Assembly (NCBI GenBank): GCA_963975425.1
Contig: CAXBGS010000010.1
Span: 251,137-315,136 of the forward strand
Direction: 5' to 3'
Source: CAXBGS01 sp963975425
GTDB taxonomy: Bacteria > Planctomycetota > Planctomycetia > Pirellulales > Pirellulaceae
Length of the DNA: 64,000 nt
Each line of letters opens with the position of its first letter. The stretch's first letter is position 1. This document shows positions 46,225 to 54,438 of the stretch, in pieces. The position numbers and the translations under genes are program-made. Under the pieces are notes generated by a model. The model had not been told where the DNA came from, ran no database searches, and was given only the letters and a program-made list of their open reading frames with translations.

Positions 46225-47703
46225 GTGACAGCGTACGAATTGACTTGGATCAATGGCGGCAAAACCAAGGGCGGCAAGCGCCGTCAGGGCCGATGGCGCA
46301 AGAAGCACCGCAAGCAGCCGGCCAAGTACTTCTCGCTCTTGCCAGGCGAGACGAAGGCCTCGTCTTATCAGCGATGCCTGCGAGAATGTCGAAAGTGGAT
46401 GGCGGAGGTTGATGGGCGATTGGATTCGCAGAGCGCAACCGCTACTCGCGATGCATGGATGCCGGTCGCGACCGCTCTCCAGGATGCGATGCAGAGCATC
46501 ATTGATCGGCACGGTGACACAGAGCAGACACGGCTCATCTATCGAGACCTCAGACAGACGTTCGGCGACAGGCTCCTCGAGGCCTCGATCGCCGGCGGAG
46601 TATCACCCGGCGATGACGACGTCGAGACCATCGTCGGCATGATCGCTGATCATGCCGATAGCCTCAGCCAGATCCATTGGCAGCCACCGGTTAGCGGCGA
46701 CGGAAATCTAGTATCTGCACCCGAGCTAGCGTCTGGCCAGCCTCCCTGGGAATCGGAACCAGATCACGACAATACGCTCGCTGCATTAGCTGACCGTTTT
46801 GCAAACGGCATCAAGGTTGAGCAATCTCTCCAGCATGCGCATGAAACCCGCAAGCAGATTGCAAATTTTCTCGGCTGGCTCCCGGCTGGCTGCGGTGTCG
46901 AGGAGGCGTTCGGCGGAAGCACGCTCGAGTCATATCGGCAACATGTGCTAGGCTTGGACCTGGCCGATAAGACAAAATCGAACCGCATCAACCCGGTCAA
47001 GCAATTCGCTCGATGGCTATACCGCATCGAAGCGATAAGCGAAATTCCCAGAGCGATCGTTACTGACAGCTACGCGATCGAGGTCGGCGACTCGGAAGTG
47101 AAACCCTATCGCGACGAGGAAGTCACCGCGATCCTTGCCGAGTGCAAGCCGAGAGAACAGCTCTACGTGCTTCTTGGCCTGAACTGTGGAATGCTGCAGG
47201 GTGATGTCGCGGATTTGAAGCACAGCGAAATCGACTGGCAGGCTGGCACAATCACGCGACAGCGCAGCAAAAAAAAGAAGAAAGAGAATCTACCGACAAT
47301 CTGTTGGAAGCTCTGGCCAGCGACGCTCAAGTTGCTAAGCACGTCTCGGTCAGACGATACTGATCGAGCGCTGCTGAATGCGCAAGGCCGGCCTCTCGCT
47401 GAGAAGAAAGAGGTTAACGGGAAATACACCAAGACAGACACCATCGGCAAGGCGATGGGCCGCATCCGTGACCGGATGAAGCGAATGGACCCGCCGGCTC
47501 GAACGGAACCGATTTCGTTCAAGCGATTTCGTTCAACGGCAGCGAGCAAGCTCGGTCAACATGAATCCTATCGCGCATACGCGCAGCACTTCCTTGCACA
47601 CGCGCCGACGAACGTCGCCGACAAGCACTATGTTACGCCGAGTCAGGATCAATTCGACCGCGCCGTCGCTTGGCTCGGCGAGCAGTTCTTGATTCGCAAG
47701 TAA
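46225..47703 (+). CDS. int: Site-specific tyrosine recombinase (element integrase)
   Basis: 492 residues from a GTG start. The basic N-terminus (GGKTKGGKRRQGRWRKKHRKQ) could be the arm-binding part; a SAM-like core-binding domain lies near residues 190-290 (VEQSLQHAHETRKQIANFLGWLP; NRINPVKQFARWLYRIEAI). The catalytic domain has RFRSTAASKL (box II Arg), LAHAPTNVADKHYV (box with His, then Tyr469). Box I, normally TGxR, reads LGLNCGMLQGDVADL, with Leu where Arg is expected. This replacement should be checked; similar NCG-type boxes occur, as I recall, in other planctomycete integrases. It is the first gene inside attL and reads away from the tRNA. Confidence 0.88.
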   Translation: MTAYELTWINGGKTKGGKRRQGRWRKKHRKQPAKYFSLLPGETKASSYQRCLRECRKWMAEVDGRLDSQSATATRDAWMPVATALQDAMQSIIDRHGDTEQTRLIYRDLRQTFGDRLLEASIAGGVSPGDDDVETIVGMIADHADSLSQIHWQPPVSGDGNLVSAPELASGQPPWESEPDHDNTLAALADRFANGIKVEQSLQHAHETRKQIANFLGWLPAGCGVEEAFGGSTLESYRQHVLGLDLADKTKSNRINPVKQFARWLYRIEAISEIPRAIVTDSYAIEVGDSEVKPYRDEEVTAILAECKPREQLYVLLGLNCGMLQGDVADLKHSEIDWQAGTITRQRSKKKKKENLPTICWKLWPATLKLLSTSRSDDTDRALLNAQGRPLAEKKEVNGKYTKTDTIGKAMGRIRDRMKRMDPPARTEPISFKRFRSTAASKLGQHESYRAYAQHFLAHAPTNVADKHYVTPSQDQFDRAVAWLGEQFLIRK

Positions 47704-47750
47704 TGCAATACTCATTGCACTACTTGCACTCATTGCATCCTCCACCAATC

Positions 47751-47780
47751 CCCGCCGAAAAAAAGGCGGGATTTTTTTTT
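47751..47780 (+). terminator. Terminator after the integrase gene
   Basis: CCCGCC, 7-nt A-rich loop, GGCGGG, then A and nine T residues. A short classic intrinsic terminator 47 bp after the integrase stop. Confidence 0.88.
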
Positions 47781-47792
47781 GCTCTTCTCTCC

Positions 47793-47858
47793 GCAATCTG
47801 CTAGCAGAGCGTGCTAAGTGTTGCGCCCGGAGTGACTTAGCATCGCTTTTTGCGATGC
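47793..47858. promoter_or_regulatory. Control region: 14-bp direct repeat copy plus two inverted repeats
   Basis: GCAATCTGCTAGCA at 47793-47806 is an exact copy of 46124-46137, so the pair brackets the integrase gene and its arm sites. It contains the palindrome TGCTAGCA. Next come 8-bp arms TGCTAAGT/ACTTAGCA (47812-47842) and a 7-bp hairpin GCATCGC/GCGATGC (47840-47858). This is a likely operator/promoter region for the HTH gene that follows. Confidence 0.55.
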
Positions 47859-47942
47859 GCCGCCGATTAGGTGCGCCGGTCTCACCGCGTTAAGTTCTCG
47901 GTTCGTCGGACCAAAAACACCAAGCAGCAAAGGAAGAAAGTA

Positions 47943-48167
47943 ATGGATCTCAACTCACCACCCATGGCGCCCGGAGCCGAGCCGCTGAGTCCCTCACAGA
48001 TCGCGGAGCGATGCCGCGTCCGGGCGCAATCTGTCTACTACTGGCAGGATCGTGGCTTGTTGACGCCTGATGGCGATCGGTTGCGACTGCCGTTCAGCCG
48101 TACTGGCACCCGCCGCTATACGTCGAGTCGCGACCTGACAGCGTTCCTGAAGCGATGCCAGTGGTGA
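47943..48167 (+). CDS. Small helix-turn-helix protein (excisionase/regulator candidate)
   Basis: 74 residues from ATG 47943, which has a good Shine-Dalgarno (AAAGGAAGAA) 6-8 bases upstream; the frame is open further upstream without a better start. The core LSPSQIAERCRVRAQSVYYWQDRGLLTPDGDRL...RTGTRRYTSSRDLTAFLKRC is a winged MerR/AlpA-type DNA-binding fold, the type used by phage and satellite excisionases. Its place beside the integrase supports a recombination-directionality or regulatory role. Confidence 0.75.
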   Translation: MDLNSPPMAPGAEPLSPSQIAERCRVRAQSVYYWQDRGLLTPDGDRLRLPFSRTGTRRYTSSRDLTAFLKRCQW

Positions 48168-48192
48168 TGCCAGTGGTAGCCCAAAAAATAAA

Positions 48193-48221
48193 CCCGGTCA
48201 GCGTGGACAGCGCTGACCGGG
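48193..48221. promoter_or_regulatory. Perfect 11-bp hairpin ahead of the primase gene
   Basis: CCCGGTCAGCG and CGCTGACCGGG flank a 7-nt loop, 26 bp after the HTH gene and 46 bp before the primase start. Only a weak T-rich stretch follows, so it may be an attenuator, a partial terminator or an operator. Confidence 0.6.
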
Positions 48222-48266
48222 CTCAAAGTCTCAAACTTTTCTCTAATCACAAAAAGCGATACGCAA

Positions 48267-50918
48267 ATGTTACTGCAAATGGCAAGCATAGACAACATCC
48301 CTCCGATGCACTTTTCGGATCCTAGCCACATCCCCGCCGAACTCCGCGAGCGCAACCAATGGATCACTTGGGGCTTTCGCCACAAGACCACCAAGATCCC
48401 GATGACGATCTCGGGCGGGTTCGCGAAAACGAACAACCCCTCGACGTTCTCTTCATTCGAGGAAGTCAAACACCTCGGCAAAATCGCGTACGTTTTCCAA
48501 GCGGACGATCCCTACACCGGCGTCGATCTCGATAACTGCATCGACGAGAACGGAAAGCTTCGCGACTGGGCCGCGCCGATCGTCTCTCGTCTGATCGGCG
48601 TAGGGTACGGTGAGATTTCGCCCAGCGGCAACGGGATTAAGTTCACGCTGCGTGGCGCCAAGCCGGAAGGGTCAAGCTGCGTGCATAAATTCGGCGATGA
48701 TAAGCAGCAGGTAGAGGTCTACGATTTCAATCGCTATTGGGCGATGACTGGCGATTTGTATGCCGGCAGCCGCGCGATCGCGTCGGACGAAGCCGGGCAG
48801 AAGGTTGTTGATTGGATTTGCCAGGAGTATTTGGGTGCGGCGAAGGAGATGGAGCCAGAGCCGGAGACGACGAGCCTGACGGTCGACAACGTCACTGTTT
48901 CGGCAAGAGGCGTAAGCCTGGAAGGTTTTTCGGCGTACGACTATCCGGAGATGAACTATGATCAGCCGAGTCTGGCTAGCGATCTGCAGGCTCGCGCGAC
49001 TGCGTATATCGATTCGATTCCGACCCCGATGAACGGAAACAGGAACAACACGGTTTTTAGCGTCGCTGGTCATCTACGCTCGCTTGTCGACGAGAACGAT
49101 AGATCTCTGAGTGAGCAAGAGATCACCGATCTGATACTCGGATGGAATCGCCAATTCGTTGAACCACTCGACGAGAGAGAGGTCCGGCAAACGGTTCGCA
49201 GTTCAGGTAGGAACGGGACGCCTCGCGAGCGCAAACCGCCGACTGCGTTTGATGACTTCGGTGAGTACTCGACATCTTTCGTATCGCCGGCTCTGTCGAG
49301 TGATGCTGACGCTGACGAGCTGCAGGAGTGGATGCAGGGCGTTCTTGATTCCGCCCTTCAGTGGGCTTCGGTTCGCGATAAGGACCGGCACGAACGTGCG
49401 ATACTGCTCGCAAACATGTACCTCTTCACAGACGAGGGCCGGCGGTCGTGCATACCGGTCGAGCATGCCGAAGCGTTTGTTTCCAAATGGAACAGCGCGT
49501 TGCCCAATCCGCTACCGGCCGACGAGATCAGTTTTTGCACAAAGATTGCAGGCGAGAGCAACCCTGATTTCGTTTCGAGACTTCGCAAGAACATTGCCCA
49601 GCGGCCGCCGGAGATCAACGAGCAAGATATCGTCGACGGCGACCCAGACAAGAAAATCATCGAGCGATATCCGCGCATGCCAATGCACCTCCTGATGGCT
49701 CCTGGTCTGATCGAGACGGCGATCGAGTACGTCACATCGATGCAAATCACACCACAGCCGGAACTGGCGTGGGGTGGATTTTTGGCCGGTCTAGCAACCG
49801 TGACCGGTCGTGTCGCGGAGGACGCTTCCATGTATGGAACGCGAACGAATATCTATACTCTCGGGCTTGCAGAATCCGGTGGCGGTAAGGACGGTTCGCG
49901 AAAGCTAAACAAGGCCTTATTCGAGGCGATTGCCGGACACAGTCAATCGCGATTTCAGGGGCCTGAGCGGCTGGCTTCTTCAGCTGCCGTGAACTCCTGG
50001 GTAGCGAGTCATCCAGCCTCGCTTTTTCAACTCGACGAGGTCGGAGAATTACTAAAAAGCACATGCGAGGGAAAAGCACCGCCACACAAACGTGACATCC
50101 TCGCGATTCTCAAGCACATGTATACATCGAGCGATGGCGTATACACGTCAGATGGATACGCTGATCTGAGCAAGGTGCATGACATTCACAATCCGCATGC
50201 GTGCATCTGGGGCACGGCGACGCCTGAAAAAGCCTGGTCTGCGATGAATCCAGACCAAGTCAGTGATGGATTCATCGGGAGGCTGTTTCTGCTGCTCGGG
50301 TGGAACACGCCGCCTCGGCAAGTGCCGAGCACGAAGCCAGCCATTCCGCAGGATTTGATCGATGGGTTCATATATTGGGCGGGTAAGCATCAGACGTCGC
50401 CCAGAAACAACTTAGCGCCGCCCGTAAACACCATCCCGTTTTGCGCTGGAACGCAGGCGATGCTCGACAAGAGGTACATGGACATCGCGAAGGCGGTATA
50501 CAAGAGTCGGGATTCGGCAGAGCGTGCGATTTTGAATCGATCAACCGAGAAGATCGCCAAACTCGCGATGCTGTTTGCGATCTCGCGAGCCACCCTGGGT
50601 GGCAAACTCCAGATCGAGGATTGCGACGCCGATCTCGCAATCGCGTTTGTGGATTTTCACTCAGACCGTCTGCTCGGCATGATTCGCGAGAACATTGCCG
50701 AGAACGAGCACGAGCTGAACCTGAACACGGTCTATGCCGTGATCAAATCGTTTGGCAAGAAAGGTGCGACGACTACTCAGGTCACCCAAAAAACAAGGAA
50801 GCTAAACGGACGACAGCGCCGTGAAATCCTCGATCAGCTGATCGAGGAGGGCTCAGTTTGCAGGGGCAAGATTTCGACGAGCGGGTCTAAATTCTTCGCG
50901 ATGAAAACGAAGAGGTAG
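48267..50918 (+). CDS. Primase-polymerase / helicase replication protein
   Basis: 883 residues. The N-terminal 180 resemble the phage/plasmid PrimPol-type domain: ELRERNQWITWGF, YVFQADDPYTGVDLDNCIDENGKL (acidic GVDLD, residues 86-90), GEISPSGNGIKFTLRG and VEVYDFNRYWAMTGD. A helical region (SLSEQEITDLILGWNRQF; RQTVRSSGRNG) follows, as in such fusions. The C-terminal part is a DUF3987-like P-loop ATPase: GLAESGGGKDGSRKL (536-548) as Walker A, LFQLDEVGELLKS as Walker B, and a winged-helix tail (TTQVTQKTRKLNGRQRREILDQLIEEG). It would prime and unwind the element's DNA. ATG 48267 or 48279 (MASIDNIPP) could be the start. Confidence 0.83.
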   Translation: MLLQMASIDNIPPMHFSDPSHIPAELRERNQWITWGFRHKTTKIPMTISGGFAKTNNPSTFSSFEEVKHLGKIAYVFQADDPYTGVDLDNCIDENGKLRDWAAPIVSRLIGVGYGEISPSGNGIKFTLRGAKPEGSSCVHKFGDDKQQVEVYDFNRYWAMTGDLYAGSRAIASDEAGQKVVDWICQEYLGAAKEMEPEPETTSLTVDNVTVSARGVSLEGFSAYDYPEMNYDQPSLASDLQARATAYIDSIPTPMNGNRNNTVFSVAGHLRSLVDENDRSLSEQEITDLILGWNRQFVEPLDEREVRQTVRSSGRNGTPRERKPPTAFDDFGEYSTSFVSPALSSDADADELQEWMQGVLDSALQWASVRDKDRHERAILLANMYLFTDEGRRSCIPVEHAEAFVSKWNSALPNPLPADEISFCTKIAGESNPDFVSRLRKNIAQRPPEINEQDIVDGDPDKKIIERYPRMPMHLLMAPGLIETAIEYVTSMQITPQPELAWGGFLAGLATVTGRVAEDASMYGTRTNIYTLGLAESGGGKDGSRKLNKALFEAIAGHSQSRFQGPERLASSAAVNSWVASHPASLFQLDEVGELLKSTCEGKAPPHKRDILAILKHMYTSSDGVYTSDGYADLSKVHDIHNPHACIWGTATPEKAWSAMNPDQVSDGFIGRLFLLLGWNTPPRQVPSTKPAIPQDLIDGFIYWAGKHQTSPRNNLAPPVNTIPFCAGTQAMLDKRYMDIAKAVYKSRDSAERAILNRSTEKIAKLAMLFAISRATLGGKLQIEDCDADLAIAFVDFHSDRLLGMIRENIAENEHELNLNTVYAVIKSFGKKGATTTQVTQKTRKLNGRQRREILDQLIEEGSVCRGKISTSGSKFFAMKTKR

Positions 50919-51192
50919 TTTTGCATTTTAGGCCTGCAAAACTACTGCAAAGCTGCTGCAAAACTACCTGGTTCGGCCCACTGACAGCGTAAGTTTTGCA
51001 GAGTTTTGCAGGCTGGTTTACAAAACTCGTGCAAAACTTCCTGATGACAAAAACACCGTAAATAACGACAGATATAGAGATAAATACTACTAATTACTCC
51101 TAGTTTTACAGTTTTACAGGGGGGGAGTCCCTGGACTCTATTTCAGGGCTTTTTTTTCTCTCTTTTGGGACCCCCCTGCAAAACTGCAAAAC
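50918..51192. other. Iteron-rich region, putative replication origin
   Basis: The 8-mer TGCAAAAC, or its complement GTTTTGCA, occurs eight times in 275 bp (50918, 50935, 50957, 50993, 51003, 51030, 51177, 51185), with one-base variants at 50946, 51020, 51103 and 51111. An AT-rich stretch (about 51040-51115) lies between the two groups. A G-run/C-run inverted repeat (about 51117-51131 with 51168-51179) encloses a small hairpin ending in T8, which can terminate the primase transcript. Iterons plus AT-rich DNA beside a replication gene are the standard layout of a theta origin. Confidence 0.75.
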
Positions 51193-51227
51193 TAGGCCGC
51201 TTGCACCCCAGAGATAAGGAAATCTCG

Positions 51228-51497
51228 ATGCCTGCTACACCCCACCGTTCGCCCAAAACCCGCTGCCCAGACTGCGGATCCCTGCACAGCGATGTGATCG
51301 ATACGCGCGGGCGAGCCGCCGATCGAGTCCGCCCGGACCGAGTCGTCCGGACTCGATGTTGCCGAGAATGCGAACGCCACTACCGAACGATCGAGCTGCC
51401 ACTCGCGATTTTCGATGAGCTCGCGCGACTGGCGAAGGCAAACTCACTCTATGGGCCGACCCTCTCCGATAACGCGGCGTCGTTCCTGTCGCGATAG
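51228..51497 (+). CDS. Zinc-ribbon regulator, NrdR-like N-terminal domain
   Basis: 89 residues from ATG 51228 (ATAAGGAAA upstream). The sequence CPDCGSLHSDVIDTRGR...RVVRTRCCRECERHYRTIELPL closely follows the NrdR zinc-ribbon pattern (CPxCGS..VxDxR....RRRRxCxxCxxRFTTYE), with four cysteines, but the ATP-cone that follows in NrdR is absent and replaced by a short helix. Likely a DNA-binding regulator of the late module. It begins just after the iteron region. Confidence 0.75.
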   Translation: MPATPHRSPKTRCPDCGSLHSDVIDTRGRAADRVRPDRVVRTRCCRECERHYRTIELPLAIFDELARLAKANSLYGPTLSDNAASFLSR

Positions 51498-51499
51498 TT

Positions 51500-51511
51500 C
51501 CTAGATCTAGA
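51500..51511. promoter_or_regulatory. TCCTAGATCTAG motif, copy 1
   Basis: A 12-mer containing the 10-bp palindrome CTAGATCTAG, two bases after the zinc-ribbon gene stop and upstream of the beta-rich protein gene. An identical copy lies at 52564-52575. Confidence 0.55.
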
Positions 51512-51623
51512 TTCGTCGACGTGCATCCAGCGCAGGATGTAGCCAAGCGCAACCCAAGATTTTCTCTCAGCAACTCGCAGGAAGCGAGAGCAATCGAGAT
51601 GGAAATCGAAAAGGGGAGCCGGG

Positions 51624-52559
51624 ATGGCGATTACATTCGAAGAACAGTGGGATGAAGGCGGCGAAGTCGAAGGCCTCAGTCCTGACACCTACGAAAAGAC
51701 ACTGCGTTACTACGCACACTGCACCGACAACGAGACGTACAGTGATGTCCGCACGGCTGCAAAGGCCGAGCTGCCGACGAAGTATTTCAACCTGGTTCGA
51801 ACCTCGGTCGCGGTTCCGCGACGAGTCACGTTCGACACGGTATTTGAAGTCATCCTCGACTTTCGGCACCCCGGCGTCCCGGGCTGGGCGGCGCCCAGTT
51901 TCGTTGATGACATCAAGCTGACGATCAGCAGCTCGGGCGAGTCCGGGCAGACGATGAAGTTCTCGAAAGAGGCTCAGCAAGTTTTTCCGGGATCGACCGC
52001 TCCGGTCGACCTTGATGAGGACCACAAGCGAGCGATCAAAGTCGACAAGCATGGTGAGGTTGAGGGCTGGCCCGTCGACTCGACCTCGATGATCGTCGAA
52101 GTGGAAACCATTAAGTCTGGCGATGTCGTGACGCCACGATACCTGATCGACTGCGCGAAGTCTCGCGGCAAGGTGAACGAGTACACGTATCGTGGATTCC
52201 CTCGGGGGTCACTGCGGCTGATATCCTTCAGTGCGGTTGAGCAGGTCAATCCAGGCACGTCCACAGCAACGGACGAAGTGGATGCGCCGAGCTGGACGCT
52301 CAAATTCGCTTTTGATTTCCGGCCGGAAGAAACCGGCAAGATCAAGATGAAGCCGTACGAGGGAGCGTCGGTCGAGGTTGATTATCGCCGCGAGGGCCAC
52401 TGGCTGCTTGACGTGTTCTCCAGCCCGTCGAAAGCGGAGGTCAATCTTCCGCCTGGCTCTGGTTCCACTGCGATCCACTACCACTACCCAGTCATCCGTC
52501 ACGCGCTGATCCATCGGCTTTATGACTACGAGGATTTCGAGACGCTGCTGCAAATCTGA
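51624..52559 (+). CDS. Beta-rich protein of the capsid module, function unknown
   Basis: 311 residues, soluble, predicted mostly beta strands: YFNLVRTSVAVPRRVTFDTVFEVILDFRHP, DDIKLTISSSGESGQTMKFSKE, SMIVEVETIKSGDVVTPRYLID, SWTLKFAFDFRPEETGKIKMKPYEGASVEVDYRREG. No signal peptide and no family I recognise. It precedes the coiled-coil and capsid genes on the same strand, between the two TCCTAGATCTAG motifs, so a virion or assembly role is plausible by context only. GGGAGCC upstream is a weak RBS. Confidence 0.8.
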   Translation: MAITFEEQWDEGGEVEGLSPDTYEKTLRYYAHCTDNETYSDVRTAAKAELPTKYFNLVRTSVAVPRRVTFDTVFEVILDFRHPGVPGWAAPSFVDDIKLTISSSGESGQTMKFSKEAQQVFPGSTAPVDLDEDHKRAIKVDKHGEVEGWPVDSTSMIVEVETIKSGDVVTPRYLIDCAKSRGKVNEYTYRGFPRGSLRLISFSAVEQVNPGTSTATDEVDAPSWTLKFAFDFRPEETGKIKMKPYEGASVEVDYRREGHWLLDVFSSPSKAEVNLPPGSGSTAIHYHYPVIRHALIHRLYDYEDFETLLQI

Positions 52560-52563
52560 AAGA

Positions 52564-52575
52564 TCCTAGATCTAG
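52564..52575. promoter_or_regulatory. TCCTAGATCTAG motif, copy 2
   Basis: Identical to 51500-51511, five bases after the stop of the beta-rich protein gene and upstream of the coiled-coil/capsid pair. Confidence 0.55.
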
Positions 52576-52652
52576 GGATGCCGATTGGCTTTCGCGCTGA
52601 TCGTTGCGTCCGGAGCGATGAGAATCATAGCAGTCGCAAGGAGGCGACTCTC

Positions 52653-53198
52653 ATGAACACACAAGCCGACCTTCAGCAAGCCGTCGACCGTCTTGCTCGA
52701 GCAGACCGAGAGGCAGAAACCCTGCCGAAGCTAAAGGCTGACCTCGCGCAAGCGATTACCGATTTCTCAGAGGCGGAGCGGCGCTTCGAAAAACGAAGCG
52801 ATGAGCTGAATAACGCAGTCGACCGCATCAAAAAGGAACAGCAGTCTGCATCGGAGTCGCTGAAATCGATTCGGTATAGCTTGCCGATGTCGGCAGCGAT
52901 GCAGGCCGATCTCGATCGGCTGCGAGCTCGACTGGCTCAGACGCGAGCTGAAGCGGCAGAGGCTCACAAGACTTTGCAAGCTCGCCGGACTGCATGCCAC
53001 GCAGTATTGCGTGAGATTAATCGGCAACGGCGGGCGCATCCAGGCGACGGTGACTGGCTCGCTGAGCAGACGAACTCCGTTGCCGAAGCGAGCAGCCGGT
53101 TGGATGGGCTGCGGAAATCGATTCCTGAAATCGAGCAGCTGATCGAACAAATTTTTTTAGCAAACGCAAACTCAATCATGGATGATAAAAATGAGTAG
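52653..53198 (+). CDS. Coiled-coil protein preceding the capsid gene (scaffold candidate)
   Basis: 181 residues from ATG 52653, which has a near-perfect Shine-Dalgarno (AAGGAGG). Almost entirely charged helix in two long coiled-coil stretches: DLQQAVDRLARADREAETLPKLKADLAQAI...RRFEKRSDELNNAVDRIKKEQQS and AMQADLDRLRARLAQTRAEAAEAHKTLQARR. Its 3' end overlaps the capsid gene start, the hallmark of coupled translation in head-assembly modules. Scaffolding proteins are typically small, helical and encoded just before the capsid gene; this fits but is inference from position and structure. Confidence 0.8.
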   Translation: MNTQADLQQAVDRLARADREAETLPKLKADLAQAITDFSEAERRFEKRSDELNNAVDRIKKEQQSASESLKSIRYSLPMSAAMQADLDRLRARLAQTRAEAAEAHKTLQARRTACHAVLREINRQRRAHPGDGDWLAEQTNSVAEASSRLDGLRKSIPEIEQLIEQIFLANANSIMDDKNE

Positions 53199-54438
53199 AA
53201 CACGACTCCGCGACCTATCGGTCATCGAGGCCGCAATCGGCATCAATAGCGGCCTATCTGAACAGACACTGATGAACGCAGCTGCTCGCAATGGCGATGA
53301 CATCACCGATGTGATCTCCGATGCAAGCAGTAGCAGGCACAGCAATGCCTCGCTGGGCGATTGGCTCGCCGCGCGAGTCGAGGTCCTTGACCCGACATAT
53401 CGCGGGCCGTGGACGACTCCGGCGCTACTTCGCGAAAATGCCCGAATCGATGCCGAGCTAGGGGCCGAGATAGGCGCGTCTGCCGGCATGTCGACGATGA
53501 CAGGCGTTTCGGGCTTGCTGTCGAATCTCGCAAACAAGCATCTGGAACAAGGCTATGCGAACTCGGGTGCAGCGAGTAGCTTGAAAAAGCTGGCGAAGCG
53601 AGTACTCGTTAAGGACTTCAAGAAGAACACCGCGCTGCGTGTCGGTCTTGGTGACTTGCTGGGCCCCCTGGGCCCAGGTGGGGAAGTGAAATCCACCACG
53701 CTCAATGAGGACCAGACCGAATTCAATATTGGCATTTTTGCCCGGTCGCTGACGGTCACCGAAGAGGCGCTCGCAAACGACGATCTCGGAGCCATCGAGG
53801 GTGCGGAGGTGATGGGAGCTGCTGCGAGCCGAACCGAGGAGCTGGAGGCTGCCTCGCTCTTCTCGGAGGCTGCCTCGGCTGCCGTCAGTGGTCAGCCATC
53901 GAGCGGTGAGTTCTTCTTCGGCACGAATGCAGCGGACGGTCAGCGTGCCAATTATCTGACCGGCAGCACGTCGGCTCTATCGATCGACTCGCTGTCCGCC
54001 GCCTATCAGAAACTCAAGGGCCAAGTCGACCGATCAGGCGATCCTGTTGACTTGCAACCGACTCACCTGATCACGACTGGTGCGAATGAAGTCCTGGCAC
54101 GCCAACTTTGCACGGCAACTGAAATTCGTCCCTCAGGTGCAACCGATCGCGACGCGCCGATTAGCAACCCATTTGCCGGCAATCTCGAGCCCATCGCCAG
54201 TCCCTGGCTACAATCGGCTCGAATCGTGAATCCACTACCGGACGGCGCATGGTTTCTCGCTGCGGTCTCGCGAACGACCGCGCCCGTGATCTTGGCTCAT
54301 CGAGTTGGCCACGAACGTCCAACTGTTCGAGTCGGACCAGCCGCGCCGAATCAGTTGGCCATGAATTTCATGGTTCGTCTGGACTTCGGCACAGCACTAC
54401 ATGACAGACGGTCGATTGTCTGCTCTGCAGGCGCGTAG
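53182..54438 (+). CDS. Major capsid protein, HK97 fold (Mu gpT/prohead-type)
   Basis: 418 residues. The region from about 105 on follows the capsid family seen in Mu-like and related phages: LLSNLANKHLEQGYANS, RVLVKDFKKNTALRVG, GPGGEVKSTTLNEDQTEFNIGIFARSLTVTEEALANDDLGAI, FFFGTNAADGQRANYLTGSTSALSIDSLSAAYQKLKGQVDRSG, LQPTHLITTGANEVLARQL. The N-terminal about 100 residues are a helical arm, not a protease. It overlaps the preceding gene by 17 bp (ATG 53182; ATG 53191 is the alternative). No other virion gene with a clear family is adjacent; a strong terminator follows. It likely makes capsids for the element's own DNA, with the rest of the machinery borrowed. Confidence 0.85.
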   Translation: MIKMSRTRLRDLSVIEAAIGINSGLSEQTLMNAAARNGDDITDVISDASSSRHSNASLGDWLAARVEVLDPTYRGPWTTPALLRENARIDAELGAEIGASAGMSTMTGVSGLLSNLANKHLEQGYANSGAASSLKKLAKRVLVKDFKKNTALRVGLGDLLGPLGPGGEVKSTTLNEDQTEFNIGIFARSLTVTEEALANDDLGAIEGAEVMGAAASRTEELEAASLFSEAASAAVSGQPSSGEFFFGTNAADGQRANYLTGSTSALSIDSLSAAYQKLKGQVDRSGDPVDLQPTHLITTGANEVLARQLCTATEIRPSGATDRDAPISNPFAGNLEPIASPWLQSARIVNPLPDGAWFLAAVSRTTAPVILAHRVGHERPTVRVGPAAPNQLAMNFMVRLDFGTALHDRRSIVCSAGA

